A stretch of DNA of 33,001 nucleotides. Source: Candidatus Agathobaculum merdipullorum (GTDB taxonomy: Bacteria; Bacillota; Clostridia; Oscillospirales; Butyricicoccaceae). The notes beneath the pieces were generated by a model. That model saw only the letters and a program-made list of their open reading frames with translations. It was not told the DNA's origin and ran no database searches. Positions 16,410 to 26,079 of this stretch are shown here, in pieces. The position numbers were made by a program, and so were the translations under genes. Numbering within the stretch: the stretch's first letter is position 1; every line of letters starts with the position of its first letter. Location of the stretch: assembly GCA_019115185.1 (NCBI GenBank), contig DXDZ01000085.1:1-33001 (forward strand). The letters run 5' to 3'.

Positions 16410-17123
16410 GTGGAGATGACCCGCTATTCGGTGATCGAGGACAAAAATCCGCGCGAGATCGTGCTGCTGCGCGGACGGGGCTGCGCGTGGAAGCGCTGCC
16501 GTTTTTGCGACTACCATCTGGATGCGTCGCGCGACGAACAGGCGAATCTGACCCTCAACCGCGCGGTGCTGGCGCAGGTGACGGGCCGGTACGGCCGTTT
16601 GGAGGCCATCAACTCTGGCTCGTTTGCCGAGCTGGACGAGTCCACCATTTGCGAGGTCGAGCGCGTCTGCCGTGAAAAGGGCATCCGCGACCTGCATATC
16701 GAAAGCCACTGGATTTTCCGCAAAACGCTGCCCGCGCTGCGCGAGCGGTTTGCGGCGCAGGGGATCACGCTGCATGTCAAGATCGGCGTAGAGTCTTTCG
16801 ACGCGGACTACCGCGAGCGGGTGCTCGACAAGGGCATTGACGAAACCGACCCCGCGAAGATTGCCGCGGACTTTGACGACTGCTGCCTGCTGTTCGGCCT
16901 TGCCGGACAGACGGCGGAGAGCATGCGGCACGACATTGAGACCGGTCTTGCGCATTTTGACCGCGTCTGCGTCAACATCATGGTTCCGAACACCACATCC
17001 GTCCGGCCGGACGACGTTTCGCGCGCGGCCTTTGTGCGCGAGGTGTATCCGCTGTACCGGGACAACCCGCGTGTGGATATTCTGTTGGAAAATACAGATT
17101 TTGGCGTAGGAGAAGTAAAATGA
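16410..17123 (+). CDS. Small radical SAM protein, candidate queuine lyase (QueL-like)
   Basis: This 237-residue protein has a cysteine motif near residue 25, GCAWKRCRFCDYH, i.e. a CX4CX2C spacing that could bind the radical SAM 4Fe-4S cluster; canonical enzymes have CX3CX2C. A GVESFDADYRERVLDKG segment and an NIMVPNTTSVRP segment are TIM-barrel-like. The start is GTG at 16410, seven bases after GGAGGGG; the frame extends upstream through the leader but without support. Its stop overlaps the yhhQ start (ATGA). In Clostridioides difficile the noncanonical radical SAM enzyme QueL releases queuine from queuosine and works with a YhhQ transporter, so the pairing suggests the same role. That assignment is inference. 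Confidence 0.85.
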   Translation: MEMTRYSVIEDKNPREIVLLRGRGCAWKRCRFCDYHLDASRDEQANLTLNRAVLAQVTGRYGRLEAINSGSFAELDESTICEVERVCREKGIRDLHIESHWIFRKTLPALRERFAAQGITLHVKIGVESFDADYRERVLDKGIDETDPAKIAADFDDCCLLFGLAGQTAESMRHDIETGLAHFDRVCVNIMVPNTTSVRPDDVSRAAFVREVYPLYRDNPRVDILLENTDFGVGEVK

Positions 17124-17842
17124 CAAATGAATTATTGTTGATTGGCACGCTGATCGTGCTGTACGGCGCGGTGCTGCTGTGGTTTTACCTGTTCGGCACG
17201 GGCGGCCTGATGGCGTTCACCGTGTTTGCGACCATTGCGGCAAACATCGAGGTGCTCATCCTGATCGACGCATACGGCATGGAGATGACGCTGGGCAACA
17301 TCCTGTTTGCGACCACCTTCCTTGTGACCGATATTTTGAGCGAGATCGCGGGCAAAAAGGCCGCGCAGCGCGCGGTCTGGGCAGGCATCGCTGCAAATGT
17401 GCTGTTCATTCTGGTGTCGCAGTCCTGGCTGGCCTATATCCCTTCGGTCAACGACTGGGCGATGCCGTCCATGAAGGCGATCTTTTCCAACACCCCGCGC
17501 ATGATGCTGTCCTCGCTTGCGGTATACGCAGTCGCGCAGGTATTCGACGTCTGGCTGTACCATAAATGGTGGGAGATCACCGAAAAGAAAACAGGCGACC
17601 ACCGTGCCTTCCTCTGGCTGCGCAACAACGGCTCGACGCTGGTTTCCCAGATGGTCAACACTGTGCTGTTCACAGCGCTCGCGTTCTGGGGCACTTACGA
17701 CATCCCGACGCTGATTTCGGTTGCGCTGTCGAGCTATGTGATCTTTATTTTCACGTCCTTGCTCGATACACCGGTTGTGTATGCTGCGCGCCGGCTGCAT
17801 GATAAAAAGGCAGGCCACACCGCAGATGCGGATGTAGCATAA
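17120..17842 (+). CDS. yhhQ: YhhQ/VUT-family queuosine precursor transporter
   Basis: This 240-residue membrane protein has about six helices and belongs to the YhhQ (COG1738, VUT) family, which imports queuosine precursors or salvaged queuine/queuosine. Typical segments are NILFATTFLVTDILSEIAGKKAA and the Trp-rich VFDVWLYHKWWEIT, followed by LRNNGSTLVSQMVNTVLF. It overlaps the radical SAM gene by four bases, so the two are translationally coupled. A bidirectional terminator follows at 17854-17885. Which queuosine form it carries cannot be told. Confidence 0.93.
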   Translation: MTNELLLIGTLIVLYGAVLLWFYLFGTGGLMAFTVFATIAANIEVLILIDAYGMEMTLGNILFATTFLVTDILSEIAGKKAAQRAVWAGIAANVLFILVSQSWLAYIPSVNDWAMPSMKAIFSNTPRMMLSSLAVYAVAQVFDVWLYHKWWEITEKKTGDHRAFLWLRNNGSTLVSQMVNTVLFTALAFWGTYDIPTLISVALSSYVIFIFTSLLDTPVVYAARRLHDKKAGHTADADVA

Positions 17843-17853
17843 AACCAAATGCA

Positions 17854-17885
17854 AAAAAGGAGAAGCAGATCTGCTTCTCCTTTTT
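17854..17885. terminator. Bidirectional terminator, perfect 32-bp palindrome
   Basis: AAAAAGGAGAAGCAGA (17854-17869) is followed directly by its reverse complement (17870-17885). It serves yhhQ from the left and the small leftward gene from the right. Confidence 0.9.
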
Positions 17886-17891
17886 GTGCCG

Positions 17892-18074
17892 TCAGCCCAG
17901 CATGTGGCCAACGTTATTGGCCGCCTTGTGCATGGCGTGCTCGGCCTTGTTCGCCGCGTGCTGCGCGCTGCGCCGCACTGAGGGGTTCATCATCGCGCCT
18001 GCCGCCATCATGGAAACGACTGCGCCCGCGACCGCACCGGTCGCAATGCCTGAAATGAAGGGAGATACCCGCAT
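17892..18074 (-). CDS. Small glycine-zipper protein (about 60 residues)
   Basis: The protein begins MRVSPFISGIATGAVAGAVV, with one hydrophobic Ala/Gly-rich segment (residues about 7-27). An amphipathic, His/Lys/Ala-rich tail follows (NPSVRRSAQHAANKAEHAMHK). It resembles YtxH-like small envelope proteins in layout. The start at 18074 has a modest AAAGGCGG upstream; the frame is open further up but lacks support. The gene ends just before a shared terminator. Function is unknown. Confidence 0.6.
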   Translation of the reverse strand: MRVSPFISGIATGAVAGAVVSMMAAGAMMNPSVRRSAQHAANKAEHAMHKAANNVGHMLG

Positions 18075-18208
18075 GTTTGTCCGCCGCCTTTCAAAAAAAT
18101 GTGTTTGGTGCCGCCAAACATAGTATGTCCGCTTTACGGCAATCCTTACGTTATGCGGCGGCAACAAAATTTGCATAAAAAAACAAAATTGTTTTGTGGC
18201 ATCGTCTG

Positions 18209-18237
18209 TTTACAAAATCCGTTTCATACGATATAAT
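18209..18237 (+). promoter_or_regulatory. Promoter of the pyrimidine operon
   Basis: TTTACA (18209-18214), a 17-bp spacer and a perfect TATAAT (18232-18237). The leader to pyrR is about 165 bases and holds an attenuator. Confidence 0.8.
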
Positions 18238-18251
18238 AAATGAAACAATCC

Positions 18252-18379
18252 GCCTTTAAGGCGCGGCCCGTGAGCCGCCAAGGCAGAAAACAGTGCATAC
18301 GCCGTCAGCCGGGGAATAGGGGGACAGGTGTAATTTTGAGGTACGGCTTTCTGCTTTCGGCGCAGGAGGCTGTTTTTTT
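18252..18379 (+). promoter_or_regulatory. PyrR-type transcription attenuator in the pyrR leader
   Basis: The upstream hairpin GCGGC-CCGTGA-GCCGC (18263-18278) has a hexaloop matching the PyrR-binding consensus CNGNGA. It sits on a lower GCCTT/AAGGC stem (18252-18256, 18280-18284) with a purine-rich internal bulge. Downstream, ACGGCTTTCTGC (18343-18354) pairs with GCAGGAGGCTGT (18362-18373), including wobbles, and is followed by seven T: an intrinsic terminator. PyrR bound to UMP would favour termination and lower expression of the operon. The layout follows the Bacillus pyr paradigm; the antiterminator was not modelled. Confidence 0.75.
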
Positions 18380-18407
18380 GTAAATTTTTCCGATGGGAGG
18401 TGGCAGG

Positions 18408-18941
18408 ATGGCCGAACAAAAGGCCGTGATTATGGATGCGGACGGTGTGCGCCGCGCGCTGACCCGCATTGCGTTTGAAATCATCGAAAAAAACAAGGGT
18501 GCGGAAAACCTGCTGCTGGCTGGGGTGAAAACCCGCGGGGTGTTTCTGGCCCAGCGCATTGCAAAAAAGCTCGGTGAGGTCGAAGGGCGCACGCCGCCGG
18601 TGATCGAGCTGGACGTGACGCCGTGGCGGGACGACAAGCCGCGCGCGGAAGCGCCCAAACAGCCGCCCGATGCGCGCATCGAAGGCGCGACGGTCGTGCT
18701 GGTGGACGATGTGCTGTATACCGGGCGCACGGTGCGCGCCGCGATCGAAGCGGTGTCCCATCAGGGACGCGCGGGACGTATCCAGCTTGCGGTGCTGATC
18801 GACCGCGGTCACCGCGAGGTACCCATCCGGCCGGATTATATCGGAAAAAACCTGCCAACCGCGCGCGACGAGCGCGTGTGTGTGCGCCTGACCGAGGTGG
18901 ACGGCGCAGACAACGTTGTTATTTTAAGCAGTGAAACATAG
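18408..18941 (+). CDS. pyrR: PyrR bifunctional pyr operon regulator / uracil phosphoribosyltransferase
   Basis: This 177-residue protein is of normal length for PyrR, which binds pyr mRNA in response to UMP and also converts uracil plus PRPP to UMP. The PRPP-binding motif VVLVDDVLYTGRT spans residues 96-108. LAGVKTRGVFLAQRIA and ELDVTPWRDD are further family segments, and the C-terminal half has AVLIDRGHREVPIRPDYIGK. The start at 18408 has GGGAGG seven bases upstream. It is first in the order pyrR-pyrF-carA-carB and lies behind its own attenuator. Confidence 0.96.
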   Translation: MAEQKAVIMDADGVRRALTRIAFEIIEKNKGAENLLLAGVKTRGVFLAQRIAKKLGEVEGRTPPVIELDVTPWRDDKPRAEAPKQPPDARIEGATVVLVDDVLYTGRTVRAAIEAVSHQGRAGRIQLAVLIDRGHREVPIRPDYIGKNLPTARDERVCVRLTEVDGADNVVILSSET

Positions 18942-18976
18942 GATAACCGCTTGCAGCTGAGAAAGGAAGAATATCT

Positions 18977-19894
18977 ATGTCGATCCAAACACTGGTAGAA
19001 AAGATTAAGGAAAAGGGCAACCCGACAGTCGCGGGTCTGGATGCGCGGCTGGAGTACATCCCGCAGCACATTGCGGGCCGCAACATGATGCTGCATGGCG
19101 AGACGCTGCGCGCAGCAGCCGAGAGCGTGGTCGCGTTCAACTGCGGCCTGATTGACGCGCTGTGTGACATCGTGCCCGCGGTCAAGCCGCAGGCGGCGTA
19201 CTATGAGCTGCTCGGCTCGTACGGCGCAATGGCGCTCAAGGAGACCATTGACTATGCGCACGCCAAGGGCATGTATGTCATCGGTGACATCAAGCGCAAC
19301 GACATCGGCGCCACCGCTACGGCTTATGCCGAAGCGTATCTGGGCAAGACCCGCGTGGGCGATACCGAAATCGCGCCTTACGGCTGCGACAGCGTGACCG
19401 TCAACGGTTATCTGGGTACGGACGGCGTTGAGCCGTTTTTGAAGGAGTGCCGCGAGCGGGACAAGAGCCTGTTCATGCTGGTCAAGACCTCCAACCCGTC
19501 CTCCGGCGAGCTGCAGAACCGCGATATGGAGGGTAAGCCGCTTTACGCGCGCATGGCTGAGATGGTCGCCAAGTGGGGCGAGGGTCTGGATACGCCGTGC
19601 GGCTACAATCAGATCGGCGCGGTCGTCGGCGCGACCTACCCGGAGGAGCAGAAGATCGTGCGCGAGCTGCTGCCGAAGTCCTATTTCCTCGTGCCGGGCT
19701 ACGGCGCGCAGGGCGCGACCGCCAAGGATATTGCCAACGCCTTTAACGACGACGGTCTCGGCGCGATCGTCAATTCCTCGCGCGGCATCATGTGCGCATG
19801 GAAGAAAACCGGCAAGAACGGCGAGGATTATAAGGAAGCGGCGCGCGCGGAAGCCATCCGCATGCGGGACGAGATCGTCGCAGCAATCAAATAA
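18977..19894 (+). CDS. pyrF: Orotidine 5'-phosphate decarboxylase (subfamily 2)
   Basis: This 305-residue enzyme makes UMP from OMP, the last step of de novo pyrimidine synthesis. The catalytic motif GDIKRNDIG is at residues about 103-111 (Lys106, Asp109). PAVKPQAAYYELLGSYG and the late VPGYGAQGATAKD fit the longer subfamily 2 found in Clostridia and actinobacteria. The start follows AAAGGAAG, 35 bases after pyrR. A perfect 12-bp hairpin begins two bases after its stop. Confidence 0.97.
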   Translation: MSIQTLVEKIKEKGNPTVAGLDARLEYIPQHIAGRNMMLHGETLRAAAESVVAFNCGLIDALCDIVPAVKPQAAYYELLGSYGAMALKETIDYAHAKGMYVIGDIKRNDIGATATAYAEAYLGKTRVGDTEIAPYGCDSVTVNGYLGTDGVEPFLKECRERDKSLFMLVKTSNPSSGELQNRDMEGKPLYARMAEMVAKWGEGLDTPCGYNQIGAVVGATYPEEQKIVRELLPKSYFLVPGYGAQGATAKDIANAFNDDGLGAIVNSSRGIMCAWKKTGKNGEDYKEAARAEAIRMRDEIVAAIK

Positions 19895-19896
19895 TT

Positions 19897-20048
19897 TATA
19901 GGGGGTATCCAATACCCCCTATATACGGAAACCGGTTCCGGAGAAACCGGCTTCCGATACCCCCGGATGCGGCCCAAGGCCGCTGGGTCGGGGTATCCAA
20001 AGTCAGGCACATGTCCTGACTTTGGATGACACAAGCAAGGCTTGTGTC
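19897..20048 (+). repeat. Hairpin array 2 between pyrF and carA
   Basis: Hairpins in order: TATAGGGGGTAT/ATACCCCCTATA 19897-19923; 19926-19956, with GTTCC-GGA-GAAAC at the tip; 19957-19996 (ATACCCC/GGGGTAT enclosing GCGGCC-CAA-GGCCGC); ATCCAAAGTCAGG-CACATGT and its complement 19995-20027; GACACAAGC-AAG-GCTTGTGTC 20028-20048. The second hairpin corresponds to module c, and the last two to modules d and e, of arrays 1 and 3. The loop CACATGT is identical to array 3. The tip CGGAGA of the second hairpin also fits the PyrR loop consensus CNGNGA, so a PyrR site before carA is an alternative reading. Confidence 0.7.
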
Positions 20049-20101
20049 CGGACTGAATGGAAATTCTGCGAATTTCAAAATGGGAGCGTGGAGATACAAG
20101 A

Positions 20102-21195
<1,094 letters not shown>

Positions 21196-21196
<1 letters not shown>

Positions 21197-24100
21197 TGCC
21201 GCTGCGCAAGGATATTCATAAGGTTATGGTACTGGGCTCCGGCCCGATCGTCATCGGCCAGGCGGCCGAGTTCGACTACGCGGGCACGCAGGCCTGCCGC
21301 GCACTGCGCGAGGAAGGTTTGGAGGTTGTGCTCGTCAACTCCAACCCTGCTACCATCATGACCGATAAGGCCATGGCCGACAAGGTCTATATCGAGCCCC
21401 TGACCGTGGAAGCGGTGCAGGAGATCATCAAGAAAGAGCGTCCGGACTCGCTGCTGCCCAACCTCGGCGGCCAGACCGGCCTGAACCTCGCCATGGAGCT
21501 GTGCGAGAGCGGCTTCCTCGACAAGATGGGCGTCAAGCTGCTCGGTGCAAACCCGGAGACCATCGCCAAGGCCGAGGACCGTCAGATGTTCAAGGACACG
21601 ATGGAAAAGATCGGTGAGCCTTGCATCGCGTCCAAGGTGGTGCACTCGGTCGAGGATGCGGTCGAGTTTACCCGGGAAATCGGCCTGCCGGTCATTATCC
21701 GCCCGGCGTATACGCTCGGCGGCACGGGCGGCGGTATTGCCTACACGTGGGACCAGCTGCGCGAAATCGCTGCGACCGGCATCATGTATTCCCGCGTCGA
21801 TGAAATTCTGGTCGAGAAATGTATCGCAGGCTGGAAGGAAATCTAATACGAGGTCATGCGCGACCATAAGGGCAACGCCATCACGATCTGTAACATGGAA
21901 AATGTCGATCCGGTCGGCGTGCACACCGGCGACTCGGTTGTTGTCGCGCCCAGCCAGACGCTGTGCGACAAGGAATATCAGATGCTGCGCACCTCGGCGC
22001 TCAACATCATCACTGAGCTCGGCATCGAGGGCGGCTGCAACGTGCAGTATGCGCTCAACCCGGATTCGTTCGAGTACGCGGTTATCGAGGTAAACCCCCG
22101 TGTGTCGCGTTCGTCCGCGCTTGCGTCCAAGGCGACCGGCTACCCGATTGCCAAGGTGACCGCCAAGATCGCGGTTGGCTACGGTCTGGACGAGATCGAA
22201 AATGCTGTCACCAAAAAGACCAAGGCCTGCTTCGAGCCGACGCTTGACTACTGCGTGGTCAAGTTCCCGCGCTGGCCGTTTGACAAGTTCGTATACGCGG
22301 ACAACACGCTCGGCACCCAGATGAAGGCGACGGGCGAAGTCATGGCGATTGACAACAGCTTCGAGGGTGCGCTGATGAAGGCGGTGCGCGGCTGCGAGAT
22401 CAAGCTCGACAGCATGATCGCCCCGCGCATCCAGCAGCAGTCGGACGCGGAGATCAAGAAGGGCGTTGCCCGCACGGATGACCAGCGCCTGTTCCACATC
22501 TGCGAGGCGCTGCGCCGCGGCATTATGACCATCGAGGAAATCCACGAGATCACCACGATGGACACCTTCTTCCTGCACAAGTTCCAGAACATTGTGGATA
22601 TGGAGAAGGAGCTGGCCACCGCGGAAGTGATCGACAAGGATCTATATCTGCGCGCTAAGAAGATGGGCTTCCTCGACAAGACGATCGAGCAGCTGTCCGG
22701 CAAGGATATTTCCGGGGTAAAGCGTCTGCCGGTTTACAAGATGGTTGACACCTGCGCCGCCGAGTTCGAGGCGGAAACCCCGTACTACTACTCGACCTAC
22801 GACGAGGAGACCGAGGTCAAGCCCGCGTCCGGCAAAAAGAAGGTGCTGGTGCTCGGTTCCGGCCCGATCCGCATCGGTCAGGGCATCGAGTTCGACTACT
22901 GCTCGGTACACGCAGTATGGGCGCTGCAAAAGCTTGGCTGCGAGACCGTCATTATCAACAACAACCCGGAGACCGTTTCGACCGACTTTGATACGGCTGA
23001 CCGGCTGTATTTCGAACCGCTGACGCCTGAAGACGTGACCGGTGTTGTCAACGCCGAGAAGCCGGACTTTGCCATCGTGCAGTTCGGCGGCCAGACCGCG
23101 ATCAACCTCGCCGCGCATATCGAAAAGCTGGGCATCCCGATTCTCGGCACGCCCGCATGGAGCATCGATGCCGCCGAGGACCGCGAGAAGTTCGACGTTA
23201 TCCTTGAAAAGTGCGGCATTCCGCGTCCGGCCGGCCACACGGTCATGACCGAGGAGGAAGCGGTCAAGGCGGCTGACGAGCTGGGCTATCCGGTGCTGGT
23301 TCGCCCGTCTTACGTGCTTGGCGGTCAGGGCATGGAGATCGCGCACAAGGAAGAGGATGTGCGCGAGTTTATGAAGGTCATCACCCGCAACAAGGTGGAA
23401 AACCCGGTGCTGGTTGATAAATATATGATGGGCCGCGAGATCGAGGTGGACGCCATCTGCGATGGCGACGATATCCTCATCCCGGGCATCATGGAGCATT
23501 TCGAGCGCGCAGGCGTCCATTCGGGCGACTCGATCTCGATCTATCCCTCTATCAACATCGAGCCCAAGCACAAGGAAACCATCATCCGCTATACCGAAGC
23601 GCTTGCCAAGAATTTGGCGGTACTCGGTCTGGTCAACATCCAGTTTGTGCTGTATAACGATCAGATTTATGTCATTGAGGTCAACCCGCGCTCGTCCCGT
23701 ACCGTGCCGTATATTTCCAAGGTAACGGGCGTGCCGATGGTCGATCTGGCCACCCGCTGCATGTTCGGTGAAAAGCTGCGCGACATGGGCTGCGGTACCG
23801 GCCTGCATCCGGAGGGCGATCACTACGCGGTCAAGGTGCCGGTGTTCTCGTTCCAGAAGCTGCGCGACCTCGATACTCAGCTGGGGCCGGAAATGAAATC
23901 GACCGGCGAGGTGCTGGGCGTTTCGACCTCGTTCCGCGAAGCACTGCTCAAGGGCCTGATCGGCGCGGGCTTCAAGATGAAGAAAAAGGGCGCGGTGCTG
24001 ATTTCCGTGCGCGATTCGGACAAGCAGGAAGCCATCCGCATCGGCGAGCGGTTTGAAGCGCTCGGCTTTGATATCTACGCGACGAGCGGCACGGCGAACG

Positions 24101-24381
24101 TCCTGAACCGTCACATGGTTGCGACCAACGCCATCCGCAACGTGGACGAGCCGTCCCCGAACATCATCGACCTGATTGAGTCCGGCAAGATTGACTACGT
24201 TGTAGCGACTTCGGTCAAGGGCCGTCATCCGGAGCTGGGTTCGGTTCACATCCGCCGCACGGCGGTTGAGCGCGCTATTCCGTGCCTGACTTCGATCGAC
24301 ACGGCATCCGCATTGCTGCGCTGTCTGGAGGGCGATATCAAGATCGAGAACTGCGAGATGGTGGACATCAACACAATATAA
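21196..24381 (+). pseudogene. carB: Carbamoyl phosphate synthase large subunit, interrupted by one in-frame TAA at codon 217
   Basis: The 1061-codon frame is full length: first ATP-grasp unit, oligomerisation region, second ATP-grasp unit (restarting KKVLVLGSGPIRIGQGIEFDY) and C-terminal MGS-like allosteric domain (SGTANVLNRHMV). It normally makes carbamoyl phosphate from bicarbonate, ammonia and two ATP. The frame is broken only at 21844-21846: AGCWKEI is not seen; the codons read GWKEI-TAA-YEVMRD where relatives have GWKEIEYEVMRD. TAA therefore stands for a conserved Glu (GAA) in the first ATP-grasp domain. Two open frames result, 21196-21846 and 21856-24381. No other damage is visible. It may be a real nonsense mutation, an assembly error, or a readthrough codon. 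Confidence 0.9.
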
Positions 24382-24389
24382 CATTCGTC

Positions 24390-24557
24390 GATGAAAGCGT
24401 GCAGCTTTCATCAAGAAGGGCCGTGCCGCGCGGGAGCGCGGACACAGCCCGGATTGCGTAAAGTTCCGAAAAACGAAACTTTGCTCCATACTGGTATAAA
24501 AGCCGAGGCACATGTCCTCGGCTTTTATGAAAAGAACCGCCGAAAGGCGGTTCTTTT
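24390..24557 (+). repeat. Hairpin array 3 downstream of carB
   Basis: Hairpins in order: (a) GATGAAAGC-GTGCA-GCTTTCATC 24390-24412; (b) 24418-24450 with inner CCGCGC/GCGCGG and a right arm CGGACAC shared with array 1; (c) 24456-24484 with GTTCC and GAAAC; (d) ATAAAAGCCGAGG-CACATGT and complement 24496-24528; (e) AAAAGAACCGCC-GAAA-GGCGGTTCTTTT 24530-24557. Order and loops match array 1, but the stems differ. Module d has the same stem length (13 bp) and the same seven-base loop as array 2. Confidence 0.7.
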
Positions 24558-24582
24558 CTGTTCTATGGCGCGCATAGCGCGA

Positions 24583-24610
24583 AAAAAGGACGCTGTTGAG
24601 CGTCCTTTTT
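24583..24610. terminator. Terminator after the pyr genes
   Basis: AAAAAGGACGC (24583-24593) pairs with GCGTCCTTTTT (24600-24610). A and T tracts on both sides make it bidirectional, between convergent carB and brnQ. Confidence 0.9.
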
Positions 24611-24629
24611 GATTTGGGGAGGAAAAACG

Positions 24630-24659
24630 GCAATCATCCACAGGCCTGTGGATGATTGC
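24630..24659 (-). terminator. Perfect 30-bp palindrome, probable brnQ terminator
   Basis: GCAATCATCCACAGG is followed directly by its reverse complement, four bases after the brnQ stop. On the minus strand it is followed by CGTTTTT, fitting an intrinsic terminator. Confidence 0.7.
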
Positions 24660-24663
24660 TGCA

Positions 24664-25965
24664 TCAGGCAGCTACATTTGAACAGCGGGAGAGCACAAGG
24701 CCGAGCAGCAGTCCTGCCAGCGCGGGCAGCACCCAGCCAAAGCCTGCCGCGGTCAGCGGGAGTGCCGAGACCGCATCCGTCCAGATCGGGATGACCGCCC
24801 CGCTGTGCGCAAGCGCCTCGGTCACGCTCTGCACGCAGGTCAGGCCGACCGCCAGCGGATAGACCAGCCGGAACGAGGCAAGCTGCGGCACAAAGGAGAG
24901 CGCGATCAGCACGATCGCCGCCGGATAGATGGCGTTCAGCACGGGTGTGGACAGGCGGATAATACCCGCAAGGCCGATGTTGGACACGATCATGCTGGCC
25001 GCCGAGAAAAATGCGGCAAAGGCGCGATAGGACACGCGCGGGAACAGACCGTGGAAATATTCACTCACGCAGGAGATCAGGCCGATGCAGGTGTTCAGGC
25101 ACGCAATCAGAAAGATCGCCGCAAGCAGCACACGGCCGGGCGTGCCGAACAAGGCATAAGCGAGCGAGGAAAGGGTATCCGCGCCGGATTCACCGAGGGG
25201 GAAAGCACCGCCCGCCAGCGCGCCCGCATGTGTCAGCATGGCATAAATCACCAGCAGCAGCGCCCCCGCGATCCAGCCTGCGCGGATGGTGCCGCGCACA
25301 ACCTGTTGATCGTCTTCGATGCCCTTGGCGCGGATGTTGAGCGCAATGATCGCGCCAAAGTTGAGCGCCGCGATGGTGTCCATCGTCTGATAGCCGCCGA
25401 GAAAGCCCGCCGCGGCAGGCAGGGAAGCATAAGTCGGCTGCACGGCGCCGTAGTGCGCCGCGACCGGCGTAATCAGGCAGCCCGCAAACAGGACGACAAT
25501 CAGCACAATCAGCGTCGGGCACAGGATCTTGCCCAAGCGGTCGGTCAGCTTATCCGGCCGCAGCGCGACAACAAATGCAACTGCGAAAAACAGCACGGAA
25601 TAGATCGCCTGCTTTGCCGTGCCGCCGCCGATGATCGGCGCGAACATCTCAAACGAGGTGCTGGCCGTGCGCGGGATGGCAAGGCACGGGCCGATTGACA
25701 GGTAAATGAGCAGCGTGAACACCGCGGCAAAGCGCGGATGCACCCGTCCGGCGAGGGCGGACAGGCCACCTGACCGTGCCACCGCAATCACGCCCAGCAC
25801 GGGCAAGCCAATCGCGCTCATGGCGAAGCCGATAAACGCCGGCCAGGTAGCCGTGCCTGCCTGTGCGCCGAGGAACGGCGGGAAGATCAGATTGCCCGCC
25901 CCGAAGAACATGGAAAACAGCGTAAACCCAACCAGAAGTAGGTTTTTGCCGTGCAGCTTTTGCAT
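24664..25965 (-). CDS. brnQ: Branched-chain amino acid:cation symporter (LIVCS family)
   Basis: This 433-residue, 12-helix membrane protein imports leucine, isoleucine and valine with Na+ or H+. The N-terminal FTLFSMFFGAGNLIFPPFLG and GGYQTMDTIAALNFGAII segments are strongly characteristic of BrnQ. The start at 25965 follows AAGGGGGGA. A strong promoter lies at 25996-26023 and a palindromic terminator follows the gene. It is a monocistronic unit convergent with carB. No regulatory leader is visible. Confidence 0.96.
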   Translation of the reverse strand: MQKLHGKNLLLVGFTLFSMFFGAGNLIFPPFLGAQAGTATWPAFIGFAMSAIGLPVLGVIAVARSGGLSALAGRVHPRFAAVFTLLIYLSIGPCLAIPRTASTSFEMFAPIIGGGTAKQAIYSVLFFAVAFVVALRPDKLTDRLGKILCPTLIVLIVVLFAGCLITPVAAHYGAVQPTYASLPAAAGFLGGYQTMDTIAALNFGAIIALNIRAKGIEDDQQVVRGTIRAGWIAGALLLVIYAMLTHAGALAGGAFPLGESGADTLSSLAYALFGTPGRVLLAAIFLIACLNTCIGLISCVSEYFHGLFPRVSYRAFAAFFSAASMIVSNIGLAGIIRLSTPVLNAIYPAAIVLIALSFVPQLASFRLVYPLAVGLTCVQSVTEALAHSGAVIPIWTDAVSALPLTAAGFGWVLPALAGLLLGLVLSRCSNVAA

Positions 25966-25995
25966 AAAAAGTCCCCCCTTATGTGACTTATCCCT

Positions 25996-26023
25996 ATTAT
26001 ACCCGATGGGTGGGCTTTGTCAA
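25996..26023 (-). promoter_or_regulatory. Promoter of brnQ
   Basis: On the minus strand a consensus TTGACA (26018-26023), a 16-bp spacer and a consensus TATAAT (25996-26001). Confidence 0.85.
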
Positions 26024-26042
26024 ACCAAACCGAGTAAAACGC

Positions 26043-26071
26043 AAAAAAGACCGCATAAAGCGGTCTTTTTT
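26043..26071. terminator. Terminator of the second AGCS symporter gene
   Basis: AAAAAAGACCGC (26043-26054) pairs with GCGGTCTTTTTT (26060-26071) around a five-base loop. It lies eight bases after the symporter stop and can act in both directions. Confidence 0.9.
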
Positions 26072-26079
26072 GTGAAAAC

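Noticed and set aside
21844..21846. Selenocysteine or pyrrolysine insertion
   Set aside because: The codon is TAA, which neither system uses, and the expected residue is Glu.
22642..24633. 663-residue open frame antisense to carB, and other long antisense frames such as 28640-29947, 18836-19912 and 21190-22578
   Set aside because: High-GC shadow frames: Arg/His/Ala-rich composition, no ribosome-binding sites, and opposite well-recognised genes.
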